The translations under genes and the position numbers were made by a program. The notes under the pieces were generated by a model. That model worked only from the letters and a program-made list of their open reading frames with translations. It did not search any database and was not told where the DNA came from. This document shows, in pieces, positions 17,234-26,284 of a stretch of DNA of 64,000 bases. The stretch's first letter is position 1. Each line of letters starts with the position of its first letter. The DNA is from Streptomyces fradiae (lineage in GTDB: Bacteria > Actinomycetota > Actinomycetes > Streptomycetales > Streptomycetaceae): positions 806,001-870,000 of the forward strand of contig NZ_CP065958.1 of assembly GCF_041270065.1 (NCBI RefSeq). Reading direction: 5' to 3'.

Positions 17234-17821
17234 ATGCCGCTGATCGAGCGCGACGACTGCGCCCTGGTGATCATCGATGTACAGAGCGACTTCTACCCGC
17301 CGAAGCGGCTCGACGTGGACCGGCAGCGGTTCCACGACATGGTGCGGCGCATCGCCTGGATCACCTCCGTAGCCGATCGCCTGGAGATCCCGGTCGTGGT
17401 GACCGAGGAGGACCCCCAGGCCAGCGGGCACACCGTCCCGGAGATCCGCGAGGTGCTGCCGGCCAAGGCGGTCACCCTGCCGAAGAACGCCTTCGCCGTG
17501 TGGGACAACCCCGACATCGCCGCCGCGATCGAGGCCACCGGCCGAACCACCATGATCCTCGTGGGCATCGAGACGGACATCTGCGTGGCCCACTCGGCGA
17601 TCCAGCTGCACCACGCGGGCAAGCGCGTCGTGGTCGTGGACGACGCCGCGTACTCCCCCGGTCAGGCCCACGAGCGGGGGCTGCGGCGCCTGGCCGGTCA
17701 CGGCATCGAGACGCTGTCCACGAAGGAGCTGTTCTACGACTGGGTGCGCACCATCCAGGCGGCGGACACCTTCCACGACACCCACGCGGACCTGACGGTC
17801 CCGCCGGGCGTCCGCCTCTGA
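17234..17821 (+). CDS. Isochorismatase / nicotinamidase family cysteine hydrolase
   Basis: A 195-residue cysteine hydrolase with the family triad visible: Asp in VIIDVQSDF, Lys in LPKNAFAVWDNPD and Cys in ETDICVAHSA, next to the cis-peptide region. Members hydrolyse amides or ureido compounds such as nicotinamide, N-carbamoylsarcosine or biuret. The context (peptidases, D-amino acid enzymes and a PucR regulator) suggests an amide or carbamoyl amino acid substrate, but the sequence does not decide. It is divergently transcribed from the class C-type hydrolase and convergent with the PucR gene. Confidence 0.87.
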   Translation: MPLIERDDCALVIIDVQSDFYPPKRLDVDRQRFHDMVRRIAWITSVADRLEIPVVVTEEDPQASGHTVPEIREVLPAKAVTLPKNAFAVWDNPDIAAAIEATGRTTMILVGIETDICVAHSAIQLHHAGKRVVVVDDAAYSPGQAHERGLRRLAGHGIETLSTKELFYDWVRTIQAADTFHDTHADLTVPPGVRL

Positions 17822-17866
17822 GTGACGTCCTCGCAGGTGAACGCGGCTCCTCAGCTCGGGCTCCGA

Positions 17867-17906
17867 TCTCAGCTCGGTCCGAGGAGTCTCAGCTCGGTCC
17901 GAGGAG
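17867..17906. repeat. 20-bp perfect tandem duplication at the 3' end of the PucR gene
   Basis: TCTCAGCTCGGTCCGAGGAG occurs twice in direct contact (17867-17886 and 17887-17906), with a partial third copy near 17850. The right copy holds the last codons and stop of the PucR gene; the left copy lies just outside it. Confidence 0.85.
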
Positions 17907-19511
17907 CCGCAGCTGCAGCATCGCGGCGAACCGCGCCGCCGGGTCCTGGAGGTCCAGCTCCCCCACCTCCGCCACCCGGCGGATCCGGTAGCGGAAGGTG
18001 TTGGGGTGGACGAACACGCTCGCCGAAGCCGCGATCACGTCCCCGAACGCGTCCAGCCACGCCCGCAGGGTCTCGACCAGGTGGGCGTTGTGCTTGGCGT
18101 CATACGCCACGAGCCGGGCGAGCGGGCCCGACAGCTCGTCCCGGTTCGCGACGGCGAGGTCCCGCATCTCGATCAGCAGGGCGTCGACGTACACGTCGGC
18201 GATCGAGGCGGCGCGCCTGCCGGTCGCGCCCGTGAAGAGGACGCGCAGCGCCCGGTCGGCGTTGGCCCGGGCGCGCGGAAGCGCGGCGGGCTCCTCGGCG
18301 ACCGAGCCGATCCCGATGACGGCACCGGCCCGGTCGCCGGTGCGGGCCAGGAAGTTCGAGGCCACCTGCAGGGCCCGGTCCCGGGCGTGGGAGGTGGTGT
18401 CGGGCACCGGGAACAGCGCGTACGCCACGTCGCCGAGCAGCGCCACGGCGGAGCGCGGCTGTACGGCGGTGAGGTGGACCGCCAGCGCGGAGGCCAGCCG
18501 CTGGCGCTCGGCCGTGACGTGGGCGTGGTCCTCGCCCTCCTCGGGTGCGAGACCCATGGCCATGACCAGGGTGGGTTCGTCGACGAGCCCGAGCCGGCCC
18601 AGCGCCTCGACGGCCCCGGCCCCGCCTTCCAGGGCGGTCGTGACGAGGTCGGCGCGCAGCCGGTTCTCGGCGTCCGTACCCGCCCGGAAGCGCAGCATGT
18701 GGAGGGCGACGAGCTTGGCCGCCTCCAGGAAGGCCTGCTCTCGCTCCGGGGTGAGGGGCTTGCGCAGCGCCGCCCACACGGATCCGAGGAACTCGTCGCC
18801 GGCCCGGACCGCGACCGCAACGCGCGGCAGCGCCACCTCGTCGCCGAGGGTCGGCGCGGGGACGTGCACCAGGCCCTCGCTGCGGTACAGCTCCTTGAAG
18901 ACGCCGTCCTCCTCGTGGAGGCGCAGATAACGCTCGGGCACCTGGCGGGCCAGGATGCTCTCCACCCGGGGCGCGTCCGCCTCGTCCTGGCGTCCGGAGA
19001 AAGCGAGGATGCGGGACCGGCGGTCCTCGATGGTCACGGGGGCGTCGAGCAGCGTGGCGATGGCGTTGGCCAGGGCGAAGAGGTCCCCGGACGGCACCCC
19101 GCCCAGGGTCTGCTCCTCCCCCTCCCCCACATCGCCCTCGGCGAGCTGGGTACGCAGCATCGCTGCCAGCTGGGCCCAGGAGGCGCCGCGGGTCAGCGCG
19201 AGCAGCGCGACGCCGGTCTCGCGCACGACCGTCTCCAGTTCGTCGGCGTCGTCGACGGGCCCGCGGACGACGAGCGCGGTGGCGTCGAGCGCGGCGAGGT
19301 ACCGCAGCAGCCGGCCGATCTGCTCCGTGCCGTGGACGCCGACGCCGAGGACGATGGCGTGCTCGGGGTAGTGCTGCTCGTCGTACGGGTCGTGGATGCC
19401 GACGCCGCCGATCTCCCCGGCCGTGTCGGGATCCCCGTGCAGCAGGTCCAGGAGGGTGTGGCCGAAGTCCTCGAGCACCCGGTTCAGGCTCCGTGCGGGG
19501 TGCGTCGACAT
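17889..19511 (-). CDS. PucR/CdaR family transcriptional regulator
   Basis: A regulator of about 540 residues in the PucR family: an N-terminal ligand-sensing region, a central GAF-like/GGDEF-like part (about 140-420), and a C-terminal helix-turn-helix (ASVFVHPNTFRYRIRRVAEV), the family's diagnostic end. Members control purine, amino acid and gamma-aminobutyrate catabolism. It sits between the peptide/hydrolase genes and an Asp/Glu racemase, so it is the likely regulator of the surrounding salvage genes. The start may also be ATG 19523, but the GGAG site fits 19511 better. Its stop lies in a 20-bp tandem duplication. A palindromic TTCGTACC element lies about 80 bp upstream. Confidence 0.88.
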   Translation of the reverse strand: MSTHPARSLNRVLEDFGHTLLDLLHGDPDTAGEIGGVGIHDPYDEQHYPEHAIVLGVGVHGTEQIGRLLRYLAALDATALVVRGPVDDADELETVVRETGVALLALTRGASWAQLAAMLRTQLAEGDVGEGEEQTLGGVPSGDLFALANAIATLLDAPVTIEDRRSRILAFSGRQDEADAPRVESILARQVPERYLRLHEEDGVFKELYRSEGLVHVPAPTLGDEVALPRVAVAVRAGDEFLGSVWAALRKPLTPEREQAFLEAAKLVALHMLRFRAGTDAENRLRADLVTTALEGGAGAVEALGRLGLVDEPTLVMAMGLAPEEGEDHAHVTAERQRLASALAVHLTAVQPRSAVALLGDVAYALFPVPDTTSHARDRALQVASNFLARTGDRAGAVIGIGSVAEEPAALPRARANADRALRVLFTGATGRRAASIADVYVDALLIEMRDLAVANRDELSGPLARLVAYDAKHNAHLVETLRAWLDAFGDVIAASASVFVHPNTFRYRIRRVAEVGELDLQDPAARFAAMLQLRLLGPS

Positions 19512-19580
19512 GTGCCTGATCATCTCCGCAGGTTAGGACGTGCGCGCCCCTGCGATGTGGTGCGTGACGACGAGGATACG

Positions 19581-20324
19581 TCAGCCGCTTCGTACCCCGG
19601 TACGAACCGGGGCTGTGGGCTTCCACAGACGGGCGACGGCGGCCTCGGCGAGGGCGTCGGTCGAGTCGACCAGCGGCAGCACCCGGGAGGCCGCGCCGCT
19701 GATCAGCGGGATCTCGGTGCAGGCGGCGACGACCGCCTGGGCGCCCTGCTCCTTGAGGGTCCCGGCCGCCTCGGCGATCCACTGCTCGGGCCCTGCGGGG
19801 TCGCCGCCCCGCTTCACCGCGCGGATGGCGGCGTCCACGTACTCCTTCTGCACGGGGTCGGGCACCTGGACCACAGCGAGCCCGAGCCCGGCGCCGGCCC
19901 GCTCGTACAGACCGGTCAGGCGGGTGCCGCGGGTCGCCAGGACGCCCACCCGTTCGAGCCCGGGGGCGCGGCGGGCCGCCGCTTCGAGGGCGGCCCTGAT
20001 CATGTCGAGGACTTCGACGCCGGTGGCCCTGGACAGCTGCTCGACGTAGGCGTGCGCGGTGTTGCAGGGGACGGCGATGCAGCTGACGCCCGCGCGCTGG
20101 AGCCAGCGGGCGCCCTCGACCAGGGCGGGCACGGGCGACGGTCCCTCGCCGAGCAGCGCCGCGGTGCGGTCGGGGACGGCGGGGTCGGCCCACATGAGGA
20201 CGGGCAGATGGGCCTGATCGGAGCCGGCCGGGGTGCGCTGGACGAGCCGCCGGTAGAAGTCGGCCGTGGCGAGCGGACCCATCCCGCCGAGGATGCCGAG
20301 GGTGGGGCGGGCGGCGTGGCGCAT
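19581..20324 (-). CDS. Aspartate/glutamate racemase family protein
   Basis: A 247-residue cofactor-independent racemase. The N-terminal GILGGMGPLATADFYRRLV is the aspartate racemase opening. The two catalytic cysteines are in PCNTAHAY (about residue 83) and ACTEIPL (about 190), so both acid/base residues are present. It interconverts an L- and a D-amino acid, most likely aspartate or glutamate. The ATG at 20324 has AAAGGT upstream. The gene lies 70 bp upstream of PucR on the same strand and is divergent from a PLP-dependent decarboxylase, consistent with amino acid catabolism that handles both enantiomers. Confidence 0.9.
   Translation of the reverse strand: MRHAARPTLGILGGMGPLATADFYRRLVQRTPAGSDQAHLPVLMWADPAVPDRTAALLGEGPSPVPALVEGARWLQRAGVSCIAVPCNTAHAYVEQLSRATGVEVLDMIRAALEAAARRAPGLERVGVLATRGTRLTGLYERAGAGLGLAVVQVPDPVQKEYVDAAIRAVKRGGDPAGPEQWIAEAAGTLKEQGAQAVVAACTEIPLISGAASRVLPLVDSTDALAEAAVARLWKPTAPVRTGVRSG
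19589..19606. promoter_or_regulatory. Inverted repeat TTCGTACC-CC-GGTACGAA upstream of PucR
   Basis: Two 8-bp arms in perfect inverted repeat around a CC centre, inside the 3' end of the racemase gene and about 80 bp before the PucR start. The half-site matches motifs near four other genes of the block. Possible autoregulatory site, inferred. Confidence 0.4.
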
Positions 20325-20429
20325 GGGGGACCTTTCGTTCTTCCCGCCGTCGTCCGCGGGACCTGCGGCGATCGTGGTCCGCCGGGCTGCGCCGGGCATC
20401 GTCGCCGATTCCGAAAACCGTCTCCCGGA

Positions 20430-20446
20430 TTCGTACGGGATGCCAG
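20430..20446. promoter_or_regulatory. TTCGTACGGG-type motif between racemase and decarboxylase genes
   Basis: TTCGTACGGGATGCCAG lies in the 271-bp divergent gap and shares TTCGTACG and the CCA end with the element at 7157. Weaker match than the others. The rest of this gap shows no clear gene. Confidence 0.3.
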
Positions 20447-20595
20447 AACGCCCCTCGCGCGCGGACCGGTTGGGCCGCGCGGACGAACCGGACACCCCAG
20501 AGCCGTACTGGAGACCGAACTCCGCCGCCCGGGCGCCGGATTCACTGACGCTCGGCCCCCGACGGGCCTGCTGATCGTCAACGCGAAGGTCCACC

Positions 20596-21942
20596 ATGCA
20601 CACGTACGACCCTGCTCTCACCGACCTCGTCGTCGCCTCCCTGCGCGACCGCCTCCTGAACCGGCCCCGGCTCAACCACCCGGGCGAGGCGGACAAGCTC
20701 GACAGGATCCTGGCAGGGCTGATCGGGCCCGAGGGCAACGATCCGGCGGCGGTGCTGCGGCTGTGGGAGGAGCAGCTGGCGCCCACCGTGATCGCGGTCG
20801 ACAGCCCCCGCTTCCTGTCCTTCGTGCCCGCCGCCCCCACCCAGGCCGCCGTCCTGTTCGACACGCTCGTCTCCGCCGCGTCGGCCCAGGGCGTCTCATG
20901 GCTCCTGGCCTCCGGCCCGATCGCCGCCGAGAACCAGGTGCTGCGGCTGCTCGCGGATCTCGCCGGAATGCCGGACGAGGCCGGCGGGTGCTTCGTCTCC
21001 GGCGGCTCCGCCGCGAACCTCTCGGCCCTCGTCACCGCACGCGACACCGCCCGGCGCCGCCGCGGCCTCGGCCCGTACGACCGGGTCCGGTTCGCCGTGT
21101 CCGACCAGGCCCACTCCTCCATCGGCAACGCCCTGCGCATCATCGGCGTCGAGACCTTCCCGGTGCCGGCCGAGGACCACCGGCTCACCGGCGACGCGCT
21201 GCGCGCCGCGCTCCTCGCCGACCCCGATCCGTCCGATGTCATCGGGGTGGCGGCGACCGCCGGGACGACGAACGCCGGGATCATCGACGACCTCGCCGGA
21301 ATCGCCGCCGCCGCACGGGACTTCGGCCTCTGGTTCCACGTCGACGGAGCGTACGGCGGCGCCGGGCTCCTCGCCCCGAGCGTCCGGGACCGCTACCGGG
21401 GCGTCGAGCACGCCGACTCCCTCGTCGTCGACCCCCACAAGTGGCTGTTCGCCCCCTTGGACTGCGCCGCCCTGCTCTATCGCGACCCGCGCCTGGCCAG
21501 GGCCGCCCACACCCAGGACGCCTCCTACCTCGACGCCCTGCACACGGACGACGCCGCCCAGTGGAACCCGAGCGACTACGCGCACCACCTGAGCCGCCGT
21601 GCCCGGGGCCTCCCCCTGTGGTTCTCCCTCGCCGTCCACGGGACCCGCGCCTACGGCGAGGCCATAGAGCGGGCGCTCACCCTGGCCCGCGCCACCGCCG
21701 CCCTCGTCCGGAACACCCCGTACCTCGAACTCGTCCGCGAACCCGAGCTCTCCGCCGTCCTCTTCCGCCGCGTCGGCTGGACCGTCGGGGAGTACACGGA
21801 ATGGTCCGCCCGCCTCCTCGCCGGTCAGACCGCCTTCGTCGCGCCGACGGGCTGGGAGGGCGAGACCGTCGCCCGGTTCGCCTTCCTGCACCCCGAGACC
21901 AGCCTGGAGACGGTCGAGGAGGTCGTGGCCACGATGGCCTGA
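20596..21942 (+). CDS. PLP-dependent group II amino acid decarboxylase family protein
   Basis: A 448-residue fold-type I PLP enzyme of the aromatic-L-amino-acid/glutamate decarboxylase family. Visible elements: GCFVSGGSAANLSAL (phosphate-binding), AHSSIGNALRIIGV (His stacking on PLP), VAATAGTTNAGIIDD, WFHVDGAYGGAGLL (Asp pairing with the pyridine nitrogen) and VVDPHKWLFAPLD with the Schiff-base lysine. It would decarboxylate, or less likely cleave, an amino acid; the substrate is not readable. It is divergent from the Asp/Glu racemase and may drain an amino acid released in this block. Confidence 0.88.
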   Translation: MHTYDPALTDLVVASLRDRLLNRPRLNHPGEADKLDRILAGLIGPEGNDPAAVLRLWEEQLAPTVIAVDSPRFLSFVPAAPTQAAVLFDTLVSAASAQGVSWLLASGPIAAENQVLRLLADLAGMPDEAGGCFVSGGSAANLSALVTARDTARRRRGLGPYDRVRFAVSDQAHSSIGNALRIIGVETFPVPAEDHRLTGDALRAALLADPDPSDVIGVAATAGTTNAGIIDDLAGIAAAARDFGLWFHVDGAYGGAGLLAPSVRDRYRGVEHADSLVVDPHKWLFAPLDCAALLYRDPRLARAAHTQDASYLDALHTDDAAQWNPSDYAHHLSRRARGLPLWFSLAVHGTRAYGEAIERALTLARATAALVRNTPYLELVREPELSAVLFRRVGWTVGEYTEWSARLLAGQTAFVAPTGWEGETVARFAFLHPETSLETVEEVVATMA

Positions 21943-21956
21943 GTACGCCGGTGCGC

Positions 21957-22475
21957 TCAGGCGGTGTGAGGCGGAGGAGGCGGCATGGCCGGGAGCCCCG
22001 GCGGGGGCTCGGGCCACACGAGCAGGACCGGGCAGGGGGCGTGGTCGACGACGAAGCGGGCGGCGGGGCCGAGGCTGTGCGGTCCCAGGTGGGTGCGGTC
22101 GCCGTCCCGCGCCAGGATCAGCAGCTCGCTTCCCTCGGCCGCGGCGACGACCTCGTGCTCGACCCGCCCGGTCCGCTCGGTACGGGTGCAGGGGCGGCCG
22201 AGCCGTTCGGCGGCGTCCTGGAGGAGCTGCCGCGCGGAGGCGGCGGCGAGCTGCTCCAGGCGCGTGCCGGGGTCCCTGCCCCAGCCCTCGCCCGGGCGGT
22301 GCTCCTCGGGGTGGCCGCGGCCGAGGAGTCCGGCGAAGGCGCCGTGTGCCGCGCCCGGGACGTCGGCGGGGGTGACGTGCAGGAGGACGACGTTGGCGTC
22401 CGCCGGGGTGTGCGCCCGGGCGGCGTCCACGCAGGCGGGCCAGGTGCCCTCGACGATCCAGACGACCACGGCCAT
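21957..22475 (-). CDS. Universal stress protein (UspA-like)
   Basis: A 172-residue single-domain Usp protein: a first strand MAVVVWIVEG, the ALLHVTP-like VVLLHVTP strand, and a C-terminal SLGPAARFVVDHAPCPVLLV that ends the nucleotide-binding region. The usual G-2x-G-9x-G(S/T) loop is degenerate (ARDGDRTHLGPHSLG), so ATP binding is uncertain. It has a proline-rich tail. It starts only five bases after the upstream transporter gene's stop, so the two are probably co-expressed. Confidence 0.85.
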   Translation of the reverse strand: MAVVVWIVEGTWPACVDAARAHTPADANVVLLHVTPADVPGAAHGAFAGLLGRGHPEEHRPGEGWGRDPGTRLEQLAAASARQLLQDAAERLGRPCTRTERTGRVEHEVVAAAEGSELLILARDGDRTHLGPHSLGPAARFVVDHAPCPVLLVWPEPPPGLPAMPPPPPHTA

Positions 22476-22480
22476 GGGTG

Positions 22481-23782
22481 TCAGCCTCCTCCGATGACGG
22501 TCAGCGAGAGCCACAGGGCGAGCACGGCGGCGACCAGGCTCGCGGGTACCGCGTACACGCCGAGCCGGGTGAACTCCTTGAGCTCCACCTCGCCGTCGTG
22601 TGCGTGGACGATACGCCGCCACAGCAGGGTGGCCAGGGAGCCGGCGTAGGTGAGGTTGGGCCCGATGTTCACCCCGAGCAGGACGGCCAGGACGGCCCCG
22701 GGGCCCAGCGGGGCGGTCAGCGGCAGCAGCACGAGCACCGCGGGCAGGTTGTTGATGACGTTCGCGAGGACGGCGGCCAGCGCGGCGAGGGCGAGCAGCG
22801 CCGGCAGCCCCGTGCCCTCGGGGATCAGCTGTCCCAGGGCGTCGTCGAGGCCGTTGTCCACCACCGCCAGGACCACGATCCCGAGGGCCAGGACGAAGGC
22901 GAGGAAGGGCACGGAGGCGGCGCGGACCAGCGCCCGGGGCGTGGTCCGGCGCCGGATCAGGGCCCGTACGGCGAGGGCCAGGGCACCCGCCAGGGCGGCC
23001 CACGCCGGGTCGACGCCGACCGCCGAGGTCAGTACGAAGCCGGCCAGCGTGCACCCCACGGTCACGAGGGCGAACAGCGGCAGCGGCGGCGGTTCCACGG
23101 CGGCGGGGGCCTGCGCCCCGGCGTCCAGGTCGGTGGCGAAGAAGCGCCGGAAGACCAGGTACTCGACGCCGATCGCCGCCGCCCACGGCAGGGCCATCAG
23201 CGCGGCGAACCGGGTGAAGGTCAGCCCGCTGGCCGCGAACGCGAGCAGGTTGGTGAGGTTGGAGACGGGCAGCAGCAGGGAGGCGGTGTTCGACAGGTGG
23301 GTGCAGGCGTACACGTGCGGTTTGGGACGGGCGCCGATACGGGCCGCGGTGGCGAACACCACCGGGGTGAGCAGCACCACCGTGGCGTCCAGGCTGAGCA
23401 CGGCCGTGATCGCCGACGCGGCCAGGAACACCTGGGCGAGGAGCCGGCGTGGCCGGCCCGCCGCCGTCCGCGCCATCCACGCCCCGCACGCCTGGAACAG
23501 CCCCTCGTCGTCGCAGAGCTGAGCCAGCACCAGTACGGCCGCCAGGAAGCCGATCACCGGCCCGAGCCGTGCCGCCTCGGCCAGCGCGTCGTCGAGGGAG
23601 ACGGCCCCGGTGGCGACCACCAGGGCCGCGGCCGGGACGGCGACGACCGCCTCCGGCCAGCCGAAGGGGCGGATGACCGCGCAGGCGAGCACGAGGACGA
23701 GCAGGGCCGCGGACAGCGTCTCCGCGAGCTGGGGGTTCAGGATCCGGTCCTTCCTCGGCGGCGGACCGACCGCCCGCACCAT
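22481..23782 (-). CDS. ArsB/NhaD-type (SLC13-related) membrane transporter
   Basis: A 433-residue polytopic membrane protein with about eleven hydrophobic segments. It has the ion-transporter-superfamily features of ArsB/NhaD proteins: two inverted halves each with a conserved re-entrant signature ([20 protein letters not shown] and [15 protein letters not shown] followed by [21 protein letters not shown]). The second matches ArsB family members well. Transport of arsenite, Na+/H+ or an organic anion is possible; no arsenic genes are nearby. It is followed by a universal stress protein gene in the same operon. Confidence 0.85.
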   Translation of the reverse strand: MVRAVGPPPRKDRILNPQLAETLSAALLVLVLACAVIRPFGWPEAVVAVPAAALVVATGAVSLDDALAEAARLGPVIGFLAAVLVLAQLCDDEGLFQACGAWMARTAAGRPRRLLAQVFLAASAITAVLSLDATVVLLTPVVFATAARIGARPKPHVYACTHLSNTASLLLPVSNLTNLLAFAASGLTFTRFAALMALPWAAAIGVEYLVFRRFFATDLDAGAQAPAAVEPPPLPLFALVTVGCTLAGFVLTSAVGVDPAWAALAGALALAVRALIRRRTTPRALVRAASVPFLAFVLALGIVVLAVVDNGLDDALGQLIPEGTGLPALLALAALAAVLANVINNLPAVLVLLPLTAPLGPGAVLAVLLGVNIGPNLTYAGSLATLLWRRIVHAHDGEVELKEFTRLGVYAVPASLVAAVLALWLSLTVIGGG

Positions 23783-23862
23783 CGCACGGAACGCTACCCC
23801 CTCGAAGATCGCGCCCCGCGCACGCGGGAGAGGCCGGCCTCGCGAGGCCGCGCCGGGCCCCG

Positions 23863-23891
23863 TTGACGGTGCCGTCAGCCGTTACTACTGT
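23863..23891 (+). promoter_or_regulatory. Predicted promoter of the GH9 cellulase gene
   Basis: TTGACG (23863-23868) and TACTGT (23886-23891) with a 17-bp spacer. The expected start point falls just before the CebR box. Confidence 0.7.
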
Positions 23892-23906
23892 GCGCTCCGG
23901 ATCCAA

Positions 23907-23920
23907 TGGGAGCGCTCCCA
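23907..23920. promoter_or_regulatory. CebR-type operator (cellulose/cellobiose control)
   Basis: TGGGAGCGCTCCCA is the exact palindrome bound by the cellobiose-responsive LacI-family repressor CebR in streptomycetes. It lies immediately downstream of the predicted start of transcription and 50 bp before the cellulase start codon. Confidence 0.88.
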
Positions 23921-23969
23921 CGCACTCCTTGTCATGCTCACCCCATACAGCCGTCCGAAGGAGCCCCTC

Positions 23970-26117
23970 GTGCCACCCTCTCGCTCGTTACGCCGCTCCG
24001 CCGCCCTGCTGACGGGCGTCCTCCTGCTCGGCGGCCTCATGACCGCGCCCGCCGTCGCGGACGTCCGAGCCGCCGCCGCGGCGACCGCCGCCGTACGTGT
24101 CAACCAGGTCGGCTATCTGCCGGACGGCCCGAAGCGCGCCACGGTCGTCACCACGGCGGCACAGTCGCTCACCTGGCAGCTGCGCAACGCGTCCGGGACC
24201 GTGGTGGCCTCCGGCTCGACCGTCCCGCACGGCACCGACACCCCCTCCGGCCAGTCGCTCCAGGTGGCCGACTTCTCCTCGTACCGGGAGCCGGGCGCGG
24301 GCTACGTCCTGGCGGTGGACGGCAGCAGCAGCGTGCCGTTCGACATCCGCGCGGACCTCTACGACGCGCTGCGCTCCGACTCCATGGCCTTCTTCCACCA
24401 CCAGCGCAGCGGCATCGCCATCGACGCCTCCCTGGTGGGTTCGGCCTACGCCCGTCCGGCCGGGCACCTCGGCGTCGCCCCCAACAAGGGCGATGTCTCC
24501 GTCCCCTGCCAGGCCACCGTGTGCGACTACACCCAGGACGTCAGGGGCGGCTGGTACGACGCGGGCGACCACGGCAAGTACGTGGTGAACGGCGGCATCT
24601 CCGCCTGGCTGGTCGTCGGTTCCTTCGAGCGGGCGAAGCGGGCGGGGCAGGAGCAGGCGCTCGGCGACTCGACCCTGCGGGTCCCCGAGCGCGGCAACGG
24701 CACGCCGGACGTCCTGGACGAGGCGCGCTGGGAGCTGGACTTCCTGATGCGGATGCAGGTGCCCGAGGGCCGTCCGTACGCGGGCATGGCCTTCCACAAG
24801 GTCCACGACGCGGCCTGGACCGGCATGCCGATGCGCCCCGACCAGGACCCCCAGGCCCGCGAGCTGCACCGCCCGTCCACGGCGGCGACGCTCAACCTCG
24901 CGGCGGCCGCCGCGCAGTGCGCCCGGGTCTTCCGGCCGTACGACTCCGCCTACGCGGACCGCTGCCTGTCGGCCGCCCGGCGCGCCTGGACCGCGGCTCA
25001 GGCCAACCCCGCCCTGTACGCGCCGGCTTCGGACAGCACGGGCGGCGGAGCCTACGACGACACACGGGTCACCGACGAGTTCTACTGGGCGGCCGCCGAG
25101 CTGTACGCGACGACCGGCGAGAGCGCCTATCGGGACGCGGTCACCTCCTCGCCCTGGCACACCTCGTCCGACGCCTTCAGCGCGTACGGCTTCGGCTGGG
25201 CGGACACGGCCGCGCTGGGGCGGCTCACCCTGGCCACGGTCCCCAACGGGCTGCCCGCCACCGACGTGGCCCGGGTCCGCGCCTCGGTGACCTCGGCCGC
25301 CGACGTCCACCTGTCCCGGATGGCCGCCCAGGGCTACGCGGTGCCGACGCCGGCGGACGGCTACTTCTGGGGCTCGAACGGCAACATCGCCGACAACGCG
25401 ATCGTCATGGCCGTCGCCGGTGAGCTGACGGGCGACGCCCGCTACCGCACCGGGGCCCTGGAGGCGATGGACTACCTGCTCGGCCGCAACGCCCTCGGCC
25501 GGTCGTACGTGACCGGCTACGGCGAGACCTCCGCCCAGAACCAGCACCACCGCGTCTGGGCCCACCAGTTGGACGCCTCGCTGCCCCACCCGCCGGCCGG
25601 CTCGCTCGCGGGCGGCGCCAACAGCGGGCTCCAGGACCCGGTGGCGCTGGAGAAGCTGGCGGGGTGCGCGCCGGCCGCCTGCTACATCGACGACATCGGC
25701 TCGTACTCCACCAACGAAGTGGCGATCAACTGGAACGCCCCGCTGGCCTGGCTCGCCGCCTACGCCGCCGAGCGGCCCGCCGGCGGCGGTGAACCGCCCA
25801 CCGCGGCCTGCGCGGTGACGTACACGGTGGACAGCGTCTGGAACACCGGCTTCACCGCGACCGTCACGGTCAGGAACACCGGTCCGACCGCCGTGGACGG
25901 CTGGCAGCTGACCTGGTCCTACCCGGCCGGGCAGCGCGTCACCGGCGCCTGGAACGCGACCGTCGCCCAGAACGGCACCACGGTCACCGCCCGCGACGCC
26001 GGCTGGAACCGCTCGATCGCCCCCGGCGCGACCGCGAGCTTCGGAGTCCAGGGGAGCCACACGGGTGCGAACCCCGCCCCCACCGCCTTCGCGCTCAACG
26101 GCGGCACCTGCGCCTGA
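23970..26117 (+). CDS. Secreted endoglucanase, GH9 with N-terminal Ig-like domain and C-terminal CBM2
   Basis: A 715-residue extracellular cellulase. Domains in order: signal peptide (about 1-45), CelD N-terminal Ig-like domain (about 47-125, [16 protein letters not shown]), GH9 (alpha/alpha)6 catalytic domain (about 130-590) with [15 protein letters not shown] carrying the catalytic base Asp, HHRVWAH, and [13 protein letters not shown] carrying the acid Glu, then a CBM2 (about 612-715) starting at [15 protein letters not shown] with conserved tryptophans. The GTG at 23970 has AAGGAG six bases upstream; ATG 23935 would place the box in odd proximity. The CebR operator indicates induction by cellobiose. 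Confidence 0.93.
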   Translation: MPPSRSLRRSAALLTGVLLLGGLMTAPAVADVRAAAAATAAVRVNQVGYLPDGPKRATVVTTAAQSLTWQLRNASGTVVASGSTVPHGTDTPSGQSLQVADFSSYREPGAGYVLAVDGSSSVPFDIRADLYDALRSDSMAFFHHQRSGIAIDASLVGSAYARPAGHLGVAPNKGDVSVPCQATVCDYTQDVRGGWYDAGDHGKYVVNGGISAWLVVGSFERAKRAGQEQALGDSTLRVPERGNGTPDVLDEARWELDFLMRMQVPEGRPYAGMAFHKVHDAAWTGMPMRPDQDPQARELHRPSTAATLNLAAAAAQCARVFRPYDSAYADRCLSAARRAWTAAQANPALYAPASDSTGGGAYDDTRVTDEFYWAAAELYATTGESAYRDAVTSSPWHTSSDAFSAYGFGWADTAALGRLTLATVPNGLPATDVARVRASVTSAADVHLSRMAAQGYAVPTPADGYFWGSNGNIADNAIVMAVAGELTGDARYRTGALEAMDYLLGRNALGRSYVTGYGETSAQNQHHRVWAHQLDASLPHPPAGSLAGGANSGLQDPVALEKLAGCAPAACYIDDIGSYSTNEVAINWNAPLAWLAAYAAERPAGGGEPPTAACAVTYTVDSVWNTGFTATVTVRNTGPTAVDGWQLTWSYPAGQRVTGAWNATVAQNGTTVTARDAGWNRSIAPGATASFGVQGSHTGANPAPTAFALNGGTCA

Positions 26118-26129
26118 CCCACCTGACGT

Positions 26130-26168
26130 GCCCGACCCTTCTGGGTGACTCGATCCGGAGGGTCGGGC
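26130..26168. terminator. Candidate terminator of the cellulase gene
   Basis: A 10-bp perfect stem (26130-26139 with 26159-26168) but a long 19-base loop, 12 bp beyond the stop. Confidence 0.5.
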
Positions 26169-26284
26169 CGGGCAGGTTCAGCCGGGCCGGTGTCGCCTCG
26201 GCGCCGGCCTGGACCCGTCCGGAACCGGCCGGTTCCGGACGCCACGGTCGGCACCCAAGCCGCCCGCCCACGCCCCCGGCCCCC

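Noticed and set aside
18006..22649. Very long plus-strand open frame of 1547 codons
   Set aside because: It lies antisense to PucR, racemase and other clear genes, has low-complexity Arg/Gly/Pro-rich translation and no recognisable domain; a high-GC frame shadow.
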